DNA of 64,000 bases from the NCBI RefSeq assembly GCF_000428785.1, contig NZ_AUAP01000013.1:1-64000 (forward strand), given 5' to 3'. The DNA is from Conchiformibius kuhniae DSM 17694. Lineage in GTDB: Bacteria > Pseudomonadota > Gammaproteobacteria > Burkholderiales > Neisseriaceae. Positions 1 through 8,486 of this stretch are shown piece after piece (within the stretch, counting starts at the first letter, position 1; each line of letters begins with the position of its first letter). Below the pieces are notes generated by a model that had not been told where the DNA came from, did no database searches, and saw only the letters and a program-made list of their open reading frames with translations. The position numbers were made by a program, and so were the translations under genes.

Positions 1-32
1 TAGTAGAAAATTTTAATTGATGGCACGACTCA

Positions 33-227
33 GGGCGTGTCATCAATTGACCGCGACAACCCCGCACCGTCATTTCCGCGCAGGCGGGAATCCAAGTCAA
101 AGCACAACAAACCCTGATACAACATCGCTTGCCAAACATCCGGCGGTGGATTCCCGCCTGCGCGGGAATAACGGCATTTTTGTATCATGCTGATTTTCAG
201 CATAAAAGTTTAAATAATGACACGCCC
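33..227 (+). repeat. MITE-like dRS3-containing element, copy 1
   Basis: The element starts GGGCGTGTCATCAATTGACCG and ends in the inverted terminus (T)AATGACACGCCC. Inside are two inverted arms of the type CCGTCATTcCCGC..GCGGGAATCC and GGATTCCCGC..GCGGGAATAACGG. It has no coding potential. Bases 3-30 look like the right end of another copy, so copies abut here. It occupies most of the gene-free stretch 1-326. Confidence 0.85.
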
Positions 228-326
228 GATTAGAGCGTGGCGGCAGATTGCCCAAACGGCTCAAAACGGACAGCCACCGCCGCGCCCGTAAGCAATCAGG
301 AAAACCATCATGCTTCCGACCGAGAT

Positions 327-863
327 TTAATAAGGTGTTCGCGAAGGAAGGGAACATTTAATTTCCCCATGAATATAACAATTTTTTGCTCCAGCATTTG
401 TACATGTTTGCAATGCCTGAGACTTTGCCCGCCACTTTGACTGTCCGTGGAAACCCGGAAAAACTTTTGGCACACCTGAAGACATCTGTCCTGCTGATAA
501 CGCCAAACAGCCATTATGGTAATCGAAAAGAATTCTGCATTGCAAACCCGCGCTTTGGCAACCAGTCATGGCGACATTTGCTGCTATGTCGTTTGAAGAG
601 TAGCCGTCAGCACGAAAAATCTTGCTACTGTCATTTCTGCTATCAAAACCATCTACAACAACGCCATAACGGGTATAGTAACTTGGAGTAGAGTAGCCTC
701 GGTTATATTGCCCCTGAATCCGTTGGGTTTCCTGCAGGTGCATCTGATAATTCATGTCGCGCTGTTGTTGGCGCTGCATTCTTTGGCACACCGCATCGCA
801 TGCCGATGCCAGTACGGGCATCATCAGCAGGGCGGCAATCAGATATGACGGTTTGTTTGTCAT
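327..863 (-). CDS. Secreted DUF4189-like protein
   Basis: The product is 178 aa if it starts at the ATG at 863, which is preceded by AAAGGACAAATC, a good Shine-Dalgarno. An upstream in-frame ATG at 905 would add 14 residues before the hydrophobic segment and is less likely. Residues 1-21 form a signal peptide (MTNKPSYLIAALLMMPVLASA), so the protein is exported. A Gln/Arg/Tyr-rich linker follows, then a C-terminal domain with paired cysteines (the region around GCQSAGLQCRILFDYHNGC and CTNAGAKNCYIHGEIKC) that resembles DUF4189, whose function is unknown. It stands alone between two MITE copies. The domain call is from memory of the family pattern. Confidence 0.7.
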   Translation of the reverse strand: MTNKPSYLIAALLMMPVLASACDAVCQRMQRQQQRDMNYQMHLQETQRIQGQYNRGYSTPSYYTRYGVVVDGFDSRNDSSKIFRADGYSSNDIAANVAMTGCQSAGLQCRILFDYHNGCLALSAGQMSSGVPKVFPGFHGQSKWRAKSQALQTCTNAGAKNCYIHGEIKCSLPSRTPY

Positions 864-936
864 GATTTGTCCTTTGGAAAGTGGGTTGGAAAAGGCGTGC
901 TTCATGCGCCATTATAGCCGATGGCTGGTGTTGGTG

Positions 937-1133
937 GGGTGATTATTTAAATTTTCCTACTGAAAATCAGTGCAATAAAAAAACACCGTCATGCCCGCAC
1001 TGGCGGGAATCCATCTCCCGATGCTTGGCAAGCGATGTTTTATCAAGGTTTGCTGTACTTCGATGTGGATTCCCGCATTCGCGGGCATGACGGTGCAGGG
1101 TTTTCAGGGTTTTTCGGCTAATTGATGACACGC
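937..1133 (-). repeat. MITE-like dRS3-containing element, copy 2
   Basis: This is the reverse orientation of copy 1: it begins with the ATTTAAATTTTCCTACTGAAAATCAG end and finishes with CGGCTAATTGATGACACGC. The paired CCGTCATGCCCGC / GCGGGCATGACGG arms are intact. It lies directly between the DUF4189 gene and the end of rsmD and accounts for all of that intergenic space. Confidence 0.85.
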
Positions 1134-1134
1134 T

Positions 1135-1689
1135 TTAGGCACGGCGCAGCAAAACAAAGCGGCTTTGTCCCGCCCTGCTTTCGCGGTGGGGCAGCAGCCA
1201 TTCGGGAAAGTCGGGCAGTTGCGCGGCTTCGGCATACACCCGTGCGCCGTCTGCCAGATGCGGGCGCAGTGCGTCAAACAGGGCTTGCCAGCCCCGCCAC
1301 GCAAACGGCGGGTCGAGCAAAACCAAGTCGAAGCGTTGGCGGTTGGTGTGCAGGAAGGCAAGGGCTTCGCTGTGGACGGCGTGCGCTTGCGCCAGTCCGA
1401 GCCGGCGGATGTTGTCGTGGAGTGCGGCAACGGTGCGGCGGTTGTGGTCGCACAGGCACACGCGGGCAGCGTGGCGCGATGCGGCTTCCAAGCCCAATGC
1501 GCCGCTTCCGGCAAACAAATCCAGTACGTTTTGTCCGTGCAGCTCCTGCCCCAGCCAGTTAAACAGTTTTTGGCGCACCATGTCGGGGGTGGGGCGCAAG
1601 CCGTCCGCGTCGTCAAAGGTGAGTATGCTGCCGCGATGGCTGCCGCCACTGATGCGGACGCGGTTGCGGTGTCGGGCGTGGTGTTTCAT
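1135..1689 (-). CDS. rsmD: 16S rRNA (guanine966-N2)-methyltransferase RsmD
   Basis: A class I SAM-dependent methyltransferase of 184 aa, the usual RsmD length, which modifies G966 of 16S rRNA during small-subunit assembly. The N-terminus RISGGSHRG is the RsmD start signature. The SAM-binding motif DLFAGSGALG lies at residues 57-66 and the N2-methyltransferase catalytic motif DPPF at 126-129. Its ATG overlaps the waaC stop codon by 4 bases (ATGA), so it is translationally coupled as the second gene of a waaC-rsmD pair. Nothing looks abnormal. Confidence 0.95.
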   Translation of the reverse strand: MKHHARHRNRVRISGGSHRGSILTFDDADGLRPTPDMVRQKLFNWLGQELHGQNVLDLFAGSGALGLEAASRHAARVCLCDHNRRTVAALHDNIRRLGLAQAHAVHSEALAFLHTNRQRFDLVLLDPPFAWRGWQALFDALRPHLADGARVYAEAAQLPDFPEWLLPHRESRAGQSRFVLLRRA

Positions 1690-2672
1690 CGGTGTTCCTT
1701 GCTGCGGTGCGGGTGGTGTGCCAAGCAGGTTTGCAGGGCGGTAAATACGCTGCGGGCATCGGGCATTTGCCCCACGCCGCCGAGATTGACGGCATCGGGC
1801 GCGGTTTGTACGCCGGTTTTGGCGGGGTCGCTGTCGGTGAAGATGCCCACAGTCGGCACGGCAAGGGCGTTGGCAAGGTGCAGCAAGCCCGTGTCCACGC
1901 CGATGACGGCTTCTGCACCCGCCAGCAGCCGTGCCGCTTCACGCAAACCCATTTTGCCGCACACGCGCACAAAGGGCAAATCCGATGCCATCTGTTCGGC
2001 ACGGGCGCGTTCGTTGGCGTTGCCCCAAGGCAGCAGCACCGTCCAGCCGTGTGTGTCGTGCAGGGCTTGGAACAGGTTTGCCCAGTGTTGCGGCAGCCAT
2101 AATTTGCTGTCGCGGCTGCTGGCGTGCAGGGCAAGGGCGTAGGGTGCGGGGGCATCGGGCAGGGGGGTGATGGCGGCGCGGATGCCGAAATCGGGTGCGC
2201 CTGTGGCTTGGTAGCCGAATATTTGTGCCAACAGGCAACGGTTGCGCCACACGGCATCGCGGTGGCGCGGTACGGGAAAGCGTGCTTGGTACAGGCGCGA
2301 TGCCAACGGTTCGCGCGCGCTGTTGCCGTCCAAGCCGTACACGGGGGCGTTTGCCCAGCGTGCGGGCAGGGCGCTTTTGATTAAGCCCTGTGCTTCCGCC
2401 ACTTTGCTGAAGCCTTGCGCCCGCAAGCTGTGTTTGAGTGCCGCGATTTCGCGCCACGTTTGCGGGCTGGCAAGCCGTTTGCGCCAGTGCCGCCAGCGCA
2501 TTTCGTGTACCTGCGCCACAAAGGGGTGCAGGCGGGCGATGTCGGCAAACGCGGCTTCGCACAGCCAGTGCAGGGACAAGTCGGGACGGTGGCGTGCCAA
2601 GTCGCTGACGGCGGGCAGGGTGTGAATCAGGTCGCCCATGCTCGACAGGCGCACCAGTAAAACGTTTTCCAT
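1686..2672 (-). CDS. waaC: Lipopolysaccharide heptosyltransferase I
   Basis: The product is 328 aa and adds the first heptose to the Kdo residue of the LPS/LOS inner core, on the cytoplasmic face of the inner membrane. The start at 2672 gives MENVLLVRLSSMGDLIHTLP, the classic glycosyltransferase family 9 N-terminus. An upstream in-frame ATG at 2750 lacks homology-like sequence and runs through the rpmA terminator. The donor-site motif GVDTGLLHLANALAVPTVGIF lies at about 258-278. The ribosome binding site is weak (AGAGAA). It overlaps rsmD by 4 bp at its 3' end. WaaC is preferred over WaaF from the SSMGDLIHTLPAV pattern. Confidence 0.9.
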   Translation of the reverse strand: MENVLLVRLSSMGDLIHTLPAVSDLARHRPDLSLHWLCEAAFADIARLHPFVAQVHEMRWRHWRKRLASPQTWREIAALKHSLRAQGFSKVAEAQGLIKSALPARWANAPVYGLDGNSAREPLASRLYQARFPVPRHRDAVWRNRCLLAQIFGYQATGAPDFGIRAAITPLPDAPAPYALALHASSRDSKLWLPQHWANLFQALHDTHGWTVLLPWGNANERARAEQMASDLPFVRVCGKMGLREAARLLAGAEAVIGVDTGLLHLANALAVPTVGIFTDSDPAKTGVQTAPDAVNLGGVGQMPDARSVFTALQTCLAHHPHRSKEHR

Positions 2673-2711
2673 CGGGTGTTCTCTGTTGTGTTCGGCGCTG
2701 CCGTCCGAACA

Positions 2712-2734
2712 AAACCCCGCACGGGGCGGGGTTT
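2712..2734 (-). terminator. Rho-independent terminator after rplU-rpmA
   Basis: A perfect 9-bp inverted repeat (AAACCCCGC / GCGGGGTTT) with a 5-base loop. Read on the minus strand, a short T-rich stretch (TTTTGTT) follows. It lies 38 bp downstream of the rpmA stop and 40 bp before the waaC start, so it separates the two transcription units. Confidence 0.75.
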
Positions 2735-2772
2735 GGGTGTGGCGGCGCACGGGGCGCGCCCTGCATCGGATG

Positions 2773-3045
2773 TTATTCGTCCGCGCCGGTGTGGGGGCGT
2801 ACGCTGACGGTTTTGCGGTTCAAACGGCCTTTGACGGCGAATTCCACATAGCCGTCCACTTTGGCAAACAGGGTGTGGTCTTTGCCCATGCCCACGTTGT
2901 CGCCGGCGTGGAATTTGGTGCCGCGCTGGCGCACGATGATGGAGCCGGCGGGAATGAGTTCGTTGCCGAAGGCTTTTACGCCCAAGCGTTTGGCTTCGGA
3001 ATCGCGGCCGTTTTTGGAACTGCCGCCTGCTTTTTTGGTTGCCAT
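2773..3045 (-). CDS. rpmA: 50S ribosomal protein L27
   Basis: The product is 90 aa, full length for bL27, a large-subunit protein near the peptidyl transferase centre. It begins MATKKAGGSSKNGRDSEAKR and contains the family signature GSIIVRQRGTKFHAG. It follows rplU after a 28-bp gap, the universal rplU-rpmA order, and probably shares the strong rplU promoter. The usual downstream partner obgE is not here; waaC follows after a terminator. Confidence 0.98.
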   Translation of the reverse strand: MATKKAGGSSKNGRDSEAKRLGVKAFGNELIPAGSIIVRQRGTKFHAGDNVGMGKDHTLFAKVDGYVEFAVKGRLNRKTVSVRPHTGADE

Positions 3046-3073
3046 GTCGGATACTCCTTAAATGGTTGAAAAA

Positions 3074-3382
3074 TCAGGCGATTGCCAAGATTTCGATTTG
3101 GGTGAAGTTTTGGCGGTGGCCTTGACGTTTCTGATAGTGCTTGCGGCGGCGCATTTTGAAAATGCGGATTTTTTCGCCGCGACCGTGTGCCACCACTTTG
3201 GCGGTAACTTTGGCGCCTTCGATAAAGGGCGCACCCACTTTTACCGCGTCGCCGTCAGCAATCATCAGAACTTCGTTCAGTTCGATTTGGCTGTCGAGTT
3301 CGGCAGGTATCTGTTCTACTTTCAATTTTTCGCCGACGCGCACTTTGTACTGCTTGCCGCCGGTTTTTATGACCGCATACAT
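3074..3382 (-). CDS. rplU: 50S ribosomal protein L21
   Basis: The product is 102 aa, normal for bL21. It starts MYAVIKTGGKQYKV, the conserved N-terminus, at the ATG ending at 3382; longer upstream extension of the open frame overlaps ruvA and is spurious. The C-terminal KMRRRKHYQKRQGHRQNFT segment is the rRNA-binding signature. It is the first gene of the rplU-rpmA operon and is served by a consensus promoter about 75 bp upstream. Confidence 0.98.
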   Translation of the reverse strand: MYAVIKTGGKQYKVRVGEKLKVEQIPAELDSQIELNEVLMIADGDAVKVGAPFIEGAKVTAKVVAHGRGEKIRIFKMRRRKHYQKRQGHRQNFTQIEILAIA

Positions 3383-3457
3383 ACTCAACTCCGTAAAATT
3401 TACGATGGAAATGGAAAACGCCGCGCACAACATGCGGGCGCGACAACAAAACGGCGC

Positions 3458-3486
3458 ATTATAATCCGTGCCGGCAGGGCTGTCAA
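3458..3486 (-). promoter_or_regulatory. Consensus sigma70 promoter of rplU-rpmA
   Basis: On the minus strand TTGACA (3486-3481) and TATAAT (3463-3458) are separated by exactly 17 bases, a full match to the sigma70 consensus and fitting for a ribosomal protein operon. The TATAAT overlaps a palindromic ATTATAAT that also reads as a -10 on the plus strand. Confidence 0.85.
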
Positions 3487-3544
3487 AATGTGTTTCCGCC
3501 GCAAGCGCGGTATAATGGCGCTTTTGACGTGCAAGGATATGCGG

Positions 3545-4111
3545 GTGATTGGCAGGATAGACGGTATTTTGGCGGAAAAACACGCGCCTCAGGTATTGGT
3601 GGACGTGGGCGGCATCGGCTACGAATTGGACGTGTCGATGCAGACTTTCTGTCTGCTGCCGCCGCTTGGCGAAGCGGTGCGGCTGTACACGCAATTGGTG
3701 GTGCGCGAAGACGCGCATCTGCTCTACGGCTTTGCGGCGCGGGAAGAACGTGCCGCGTTCCGCCAATTGGTCAAAATCGGCGGCATCGGCGCGAAAACCG
3801 CTTTGGGCATTTTGTCGGCGATGAGTGCCGACGAGCTGGCACAGACCATCGCGCAGGAAGACGTCAAACGCCTGTCGTCCGTGCCCGGCATCGGCAAAAA
3901 AACCGCCGAACGCATGGTATTGGAATTGCGCGGCAAGCTTGCGCCCGTTGCTTCCGTTGCTGCCGCAGCAGGCGGCAACGAAGACGTTTTCCACACCCTG
4001 ATTGCGCTCGGCTACAGCGAACGCGAAGCACAAAATGCCGTCAAGCACCTTCCGCCCACAGGCGATGTCGGCGAAGGCGTGCGTTTGGCATTGAAAACCT
4101 TACTGAAATAA
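3545..4111 (+). CDS. ruvA: Holliday junction DNA helicase subunit RuvA
   Basis: The product is 188 aa. It binds four-way DNA junctions and loads the RuvB motor for branch migration. I chose the GTG at 3545 because it gives MIGRIDGILAEK, the conserved RuvA N-terminus, and sits 6 bases after AAGGAT; the ATG two codons upstream is only 1 base from that Shine-Dalgarno. The OB-fold N-terminal domain is followed by two helix-hairpin-helix motifs (KIGGIGAKTALGIL and VPGIGKKTAERMVLEL) and a C-terminal UBA-like segment. A TATAAT at 3511-3516 could be its -10 box. xseB starts 2 bases after the stop. Confidence 0.95.
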   Translation: MIGRIDGILAEKHAPQVLVDVGGIGYELDVSMQTFCLLPPLGEAVRLYTQLVVREDAHLLYGFAAREERAAFRQLVKIGGIGAKTALGILSAMSADELAQTIAQEDVKRLSSVPGIGKKTAERMVLELRGKLAPVASVAAAAGGNEDVFHTLIALGYSEREAQNAVKHLPPTGDVGEGVRLALKTLLK

Positions 4112-4113
4112 CC

Positions 4114-4356
4114 ATGCCCCGAAAAAAAGACCCAACTTTTGAAGCCGCTTTGGCGCGGCTGGACACGCTGACCCACATTCTGCAAAGCCCCGACACCCCT
4201 TTGGCGGACGCGCTTGCCGCGTATGAAGAAAGCTGCCGTCTGCTGGATTTTTGCGAAACGGCTTTGCACGATGCCGAACAAAAACTGTCGGTATGGGAAA
4301 ACGGCAGACTGAACGCGCTCGTGTTGGACGAAACGGGCGCACACACCAACGATTGA
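4114..4356 (+). CDS. xseB: Exodeoxyribonuclease VII small subunit
   Basis: The product is 80 aa, typical of XseB, which pairs with XseA (not in this window) to degrade single-stranded DNA to oligonucleotides. The family pattern FEAALARLDTLTHILQSPDTPLADALAAYEESCRLLDFCETALHDAEQ is visible in overlapping pieces across residues 9-58. It lies 2 bases after ruvA and 9 bases before ispA; the xseB-ispA pairing is widespread in proteobacteria. No strong ribosome binding site is seen, which suggests coupling to ruvA translation. Confidence 0.95.
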   Translation: MPRKKDPTFEAALARLDTLTHILQSPDTPLADALAAYEESCRLLDFCETALHDAEQKLSVWENGRLNALVLDETGAHTND

Positions 4357-4365
4357 GGAATCCCG

Positions 4366-5262
4366 ATGAATACCGACACCGCTTTCCAACAATGGCAAAC
4401 GCAAACCCGCGCCCGCACCGAAGAATTGCTCGAACGGCTGCTGCCCGCCGGTAACGTCTGCCCCGAAATCCTGCATCAGGCAATGCGCTACAGCGTATTG
4501 GGCGGGGGCAAACGGCTGCGTCCGCTCTTGGTTGCCGCCGCCGCCGAATTGGGCAACCGCGACCGCCAAGCCTGCGAACACGCGATGGCGGCGGTGGAGT
4601 GCGTGCACGTTTATTCGCTGGTGCATGACGACATGCCCGCCATGGACAACGACGATTTGCGGCGCGGCAAACCCACCTGCCACATCCGTTTTGGCGAGGC
4701 CTTTGCGCTGCTGGCGGGCGATGCCCTGCAAACTTTGGCGTTTGAACTGCTGTCGCTGCCCAACGGCTTGCCCGCGCCGCGCCATCTGCGCATGTTGCAA
4801 ACGCTCGCCCGCGCAACGGGCAGCACGGGCATGGCGGGCGGGCAGGCGATTGATTCGGCAAATGTCGGCAACACGCTCGACCAACACGCGCTTGCCCGCA
4901 TGCACGAACGCAAAACGGGCGCCTTGATTGGCGCATCGGTGGCGTTGGGCGCACTGTGTTGCCCCGAGCTGGACGATGCCGATTTGTCGCGCCTGAACGT
5001 TTTTGCCGCCAAAACCGGACTGGCGTTCCAAGTCATCGATGACGTGTTGGACTGCGAAGCCGACACCGCCACGCTGGGCAAAACCGCCGGCAAGGATTCG
5101 CAGCAGAACAAACCCACTTATGTTGCCCTGCTCGGTTTGGCACCTGCCCGCCGCTATGCCGAGCAACTGCTTGCCGAAGCGTTGTCGGCGCTTGCGCCCT
5201 ACGGCGGCAGGGCCGATTATTTGCGCGGTTTGGCGGAATTCAGCGTCAAGCGCGGCTATTGA
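4366..5262 (+). CDS. ispA: Farnesyl diphosphate synthase
   Basis: The product is 298 aa, the usual IspA length. It condenses DMAPP with two IPP to farnesyl-PP in the cytosol, feeding undecaprenyl and ubiquinone side-chain synthesis. The first Asp-rich motif DDMPAMD is at residues 88-94 and the second (DDVLD) at 225-229; GGGKRLRP at 47-54 is the IPP-binding signature. It is the last gene of ruvA-xseB-ispA. Its last 17 bases overlap the convergent 3' end of pncA. Confidence 0.95.
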   Translation: MNTDTAFQQWQTQTRARTEELLERLLPAGNVCPEILHQAMRYSVLGGGKRLRPLLVAAAAELGNRDRQACEHAMAAVECVHVYSLVHDDMPAMDNDDLRRGKPTCHIRFGEAFALLAGDALQTLAFELLSLPNGLPAPRHLRMLQTLARATGSTGMAGGQAIDSANVGNTLDQHALARMHERKTGALIGASVALGALCCPELDDADLSRLNVFAAKTGLAFQVIDDVLDCEADTATLGKTAGKDSQQNKPTYVALLGLAPARRYAEQLLAEALSALAPYGGRADYLRGLAEFSVKRGY

Positions 5263-5902
5263 TGCCGTTTGCCCGCAAATAATCGCCGATGGCGGCGGCG
5301 TGGTCAAACAGCAATGCTCCCGCTTGTGCCATTTCGCGCAGGGCGGCGGCTTCGGTGTCGGCGGCGATGGCGCGGCAGGCGGCGCGGTTGAGTAGCACCT
5401 GCCAAGCCTTTCCGGCGTTGAGCAATTGCAGCACCGTTGTTTTCACGCAATAATCGGTTGCCAAGCCGCCCACAATCACCACCCGCACCCCTTTGCTGTC
5501 CAGCCACTCAATCAAACCGGTGCTGCGCCGTTCGCGCAAATCGTGAAAACACGCGCCGTAGGGGTGCAGTTCGGGCGATGTGCCTTTCCACACGCAAAAA
5601 TCGTATTCGTGTTCGGCGGGCAAACCGTCCAACAGCTCGAAGCCGTAGCTGCCGACCATCGCGTGTGCCACCCAAGTGCGGTCGGCATCGGGCAAACCGG
5701 TGGGCTGTCCCATTTCGGCACGGGAGGCGCACAGCCATTTGGCGGCGGGGGTGTGTGCGTCTTTGGTCATCACCCGCAATCCGGCAAACGCCGCTTGCGC
5801 ATTCAGCTCGTCCGCAATTTCGTCGCCGCCGGCAACGGGCAGCTCATCGGGGCAGAGCGGGGTGAAGGTTTTTTGGGCATCAACATCAATGGCGGCAATC
5901 AT
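5246..5902 (-). CDS. pncA: Nicotinamidase (isochorismatase-family hydrolase)
   Basis: The product is 218 aa and is predicted to hydrolyse nicotinamide to nicotinate for NAD salvage. The cysteine-hydrolase triad fits Asp8 (IDVDAQKTF), Lys106 (VWKGT) and Cys152 (LATDYCV), with the metal-binding Asp48/His50 in MTKDAHTP. The cis-peptide GGLATDYCVKTT motif supports PncA over other isochorismatase-like proteins. It is a single gene, convergent with ispA and overlapping it by 17 bp. Confidence 0.88.
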   Translation of the reverse strand: MIAAIDVDAQKTFTPLCPDELPVAGGDEIADELNAQAAFAGLRVMTKDAHTPAAKWLCASRAEMGQPTGLPDADRTWVAHAMVGSYGFELLDGLPAEHEYDFCVWKGTSPELHPYGACFHDLRERRSTGLIEWLDSKGVRVVIVGGLATDYCVKTTVLQLLNAGKAWQVLLNRAACRAIAADTEAAALREMAQAGALLFDHAAAIGDYLRANGINSRA

Positions 5903-6000
5903 GTTTGGTTTCCTGTATTTGCTCGGTTCGGAAGGTGCATAAGAACACGCGCCTTGTTTCCGATAAGTGGGACAAGGCGCGTATTCGCTTGGGGGAAAGC

Positions 6001-6525
6001 TTATTTTTTAACCAATTTCCAATTGTTCTTGCCCAAGTCCACCAAACGGATTTTGCCGTCTGACGAAATGTATCCGCCTTTGGCAGCCGTTAAAATAATG
6101 CCTTTGGGCAAAGTGGCGGAGAAAATTTCCGCCTGTTTTCGGTCTTTGGTGAAAATGGCATACGCCGCCAAAGCGGGATTGTCGGGGTCGACCATGCGGA
6201 TGTTGGCGACATTGAATAACTGCACGCACTGCTGCAGCAGCACCGACCAAGTCGCGCCTGTGGCGGTTTGACAACCGTACAGGTCGGTTACCGTGGTGGC
6301 AACGGCGGTGGTGGCGGGCGGCGGCGTTTGCACCTGTACCTGCACGGGCGGCTGCGGCTGTACCGGTGCCGGCGGCGGCGTGATGACGGTGGTTTGCGGC
6401 ACCATAGACGGCACCTGCACCAAGCCCGGATACACCGGATAGGGCTGGTAGGACTGATAGGGCTGGTTGGCGCATGCAGCCAGCAAAACCGATGCGGCGG
6501 CAGCCGTCAGAAGATAATGTTTCAT
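6001..6525 (-). CDS. Proline/glutamine-rich lipoprotein
   Basis: The product is 174 aa starting at MKHYLLTAAAASVLLAAC, a lipoprotein signal peptide with lipobox LLAAC (Cys18), so probably an outer- or inner-membrane-anchored periplasmic protein. Residues of about 22-80 are Pro/Gln/Tyr/Val-rich and repetitive (SYQPYPVYPG, APVQPQPPVQVQVQ). The C-terminal half (about 90-174) is a compact domain with two Cys (GCQTATGATW, QQCVQLF) ending in a basic KNNWKLVKK. I do not recognise a named family. It is monocistronic between pncA and frr. Confidence 0.75.
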   Translation of the reverse strand: MKHYLLTAAAASVLLAACANQPYQSYQPYPVYPGLVQVPSMVPQTTVITPPPAPVQPQPPVQVQVQTPPPATTAVATTVTDLYGCQTATGATWSVLLQQCVQLFNVANIRMVDPDNPALAAYAIFTKDRKQAEIFSATLPKGIILTAAKGGYISSDGKIRLVDLGKNNWKLVKK

Positions 6526-6733
6526 GGTTGAATGCCTTTCAAATGAGTGAATCATGCTTGTTGGAAACGATACGGTGCGATTGTATGCCAATCGGCGGCG
6601 GCGCACATCTGCCTCAGGCGTACCGTGCGGGGCAGAATGTGTACTTTTGTAAAGAAAACCGATGGGCGCAAACATTTCTTTACACGGCGGCGGCAAGCAC
6701 ACTTGCGGCGGAATGCGCCTTTGCCGCTTGGCA

Positions 6734-6761
6734 AGTGTAAATCGGCTTAAAATTATGTCAA
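6734..6761 (-). promoter_or_regulatory. Sigma70-like promoter in the 6526-6839 gap
   Basis: TTGACA (6761-6756) and TACACT (6739-6734) are spaced by 16 bases on the minus strand. It would drive the lipoprotein gene with an untranslated leader of about 200 bases. That leader also contains a nearer TACAAT (6585-6580) without a good -35. The rest of the 315-bp gap shows no gene. Confidence 0.5.
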
Positions 6762-6839
6762 AAAACCCCCACCGACCGCAAAATCCGCTTTTTGGGATTA
6801 TTTTGACACAATATCCGCAGCTTGCCGCACGCGGCGGGG

Positions 6840-7397
6840 CTAAATCGCCATCAAATCTTCTTCTTTGGTGGCGAGCATCTTGTCGGCTTCGGCGATGTAT
6901 TTGTCGGTGAGTTTTTGCACCGCTTCTTCGCCGCGCCGTGCATCGTCTTCGGTGATTTCTTTGTCTTTGAGCAGCTTTTTGATGTGGTCGTTGGCATCGC
7001 GGCGCACATTGCGTACCGCCACGCGTCCGTCTTCCACTTCGCCGCGCACCACTTTAATCAGGTCTTTGCGGCGCTCTTCGGTGAGCATGGGCATCGGTAC
7101 GCGAATCACGTCGCCCATGGCGGCGGGGTTCAAGCCCAAATTGGAGTCGCGAATGGCTTTTTCCACCGCCGATGCCATATTGCTTTCGTACACTTTCACC
7201 CCGATGGTGCGCGCGTCCAGCAGGGTAACGTTGGCAACTTGGCTGACCGGCACGGGGCTGCCGTAATATTCCACTTCCACTTGGTCGAGCAGCCCCGTGT
7301 GGGCGCGTCCGGTGCGTACTTTGGCAAGGTTCTCGCGCAGCACTTCCAGCGAACGCTGCATTTTGGTTTCGGCGGTTTTTTGAATGTCGTTAATCAT
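6840..7397 (-). CDS. frr: Ribosome recycling factor
   Basis: The product is 185 aa, exactly the usual RRF length. With EF-G it splits post-termination ribosomes. The ATG at 7397 gives MINDIQKTAETKMQRSLEVL, matching the family N-terminus, so the seven-residue upstream extension was not used. RRF signatures include VRTGRAHTGLLDQVEVEYYGSPVP and RVPMPMLTEERRKDLIKVVRGEVEDGRVAVRNVRRDAND (in overlapping pieces). It follows pyrH by 85 bp, the conserved pyrH-frr order. Confidence 0.97.
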   Translation of the reverse strand: MINDIQKTAETKMQRSLEVLRENLAKVRTGRAHTGLLDQVEVEYYGSPVPVSQVANVTLLDARTIGVKVYESNMASAVEKAIRDSNLGLNPAAMGDVIRVPMPMLTEERRKDLIKVVRGEVEDGRVAVRNVRRDANDHIKKLLKDKEITEDDARRGEEAVQKLTDKYIAEADKMLATKEEDLMAI

Positions 7398-7482
7398 ATT
7401 GATGTTTTCCAAGAACAAAAAGACTGGTGGCGAATATTAGCGCGTTTTGTCGGCAGCAACAAGTTTGGACGCGGGGTGCGGG

Positions 7483-8196
7483 TCAGTTGTGTACCAATGT
7501 GCCTTCGTCTGCGCCCAAAATCACGTTTTTCAATGCGCCTGTTTTGTGAATGTCGAACACGACGATGTTCAGGCGGCGTTCGCGGCACAGGGCAAAGGCG
7601 GTGGCGTCCATTACTTTCAGGTTTTTAATCAGGGCTTCGTCAAACGTGAGGCTTTGGTAGCGGGTGGCGGACGGGTCTGTTTTCGGGTCGGCGCTGTACA
7701 CGCCGTCCACGTTGGTGGCCTTCATCATGATGTCGCAGTTCATTTCCGCGCCGCGCAGGGCGGCGGCGGTGTCGGTGGTGAAGAAGGGGTTGCCCGTGCC
7801 GGCGGCGAAAATCACCACTTTGCCTTCTTCCAAATACTGAATGGCTTTGGGGCGGGCGTAGGTTTCGGCAATCTGCTGCATGCTCAATGCCGACTGCACC
7901 CGCGCTTTCGTGCCCAAGCTTTCAAATGCGTCTTTGAGTGCCAGCGCGTTCATCACGGTGGCCATCATGCCCATGTAGTCGGCGGTGGCGCGGTCCATGC
8001 TTTGCGCCTGACCCGACACGCCGCGAAAAATATTGCCGCCGCCGACCACGATGCCGACCTGTACGCCCAAATCGGCGATTTCTTTTACTTGCGAGACAAT
8101 CCGCATAATCGTTTCGCGGTTGATGCCGAAAGGGTCGTTGCCCATCAGCGATTCGCCGGAAAGTTTGAGCAGAATGCGTTGGTATTTTACAGCCAT
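7483..8196 (-). CDS. pyrH: UMP kinase
   Basis: The product is 237 aa and phosphorylates UMP to UDP, a hexameric amino-acid-kinase-family enzyme. The ATG at 8196 gives MAVKYQRILLKLSGESLMG, the standard start. GGGNIFRG and the nucleotide-binding AAGTGNPFFTTDTAAALRGAE are present. rpsB and tsf, its usual upstream neighbours, are absent; instead 290 bp of non-coding DNA separates it from the divergent murJ. A TATAAT lies on the minus strand at 8247-8242. Confidence 0.97.
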   Translation of the reverse strand: MAVKYQRILLKLSGESLMGNDPFGINRETIMRIVSQVKEIADLGVQVGIVVGGGNIFRGVSGQAQSMDRATADYMGMMATVMNALALKDAFESLGTKARVQSALSMQQIAETYARPKAIQYLEEGKVVIFAAGTGNPFFTTDTAAALRGAEMNCDIMMKATNVDGVYSADPKTDPSATRYQSLTFDEALIKNLKVMDATAFALCRERRLNIVVFDIHKTGALKNVILGADEGTLVHN

Positions 8197-8486
8197 GTGA
8201 AGCACCTTATTGTGTGATGAAAAATTACGCAAATGCGGCACATTATACGCGTTTTTTACCGATTTTTACTTTTCTTGCGGCAAAAAACCCACACGGCGGC
8301 GGCGCAAAAAACGCGCTTTGGCGGATTTTTTACTAAAAACTTTAAATTAAAATTTTGATATTGATGGAAATCATCGGCTTTGGCGCGGCAGGGTACACCG
8401 TTTGCGCTTTTTTTGGTGTACACTTGACCCATTGGTTCCGGCACGCCGCCGCCAAAGGCAGACGGCAAACAGAAAAAGGAATTTTG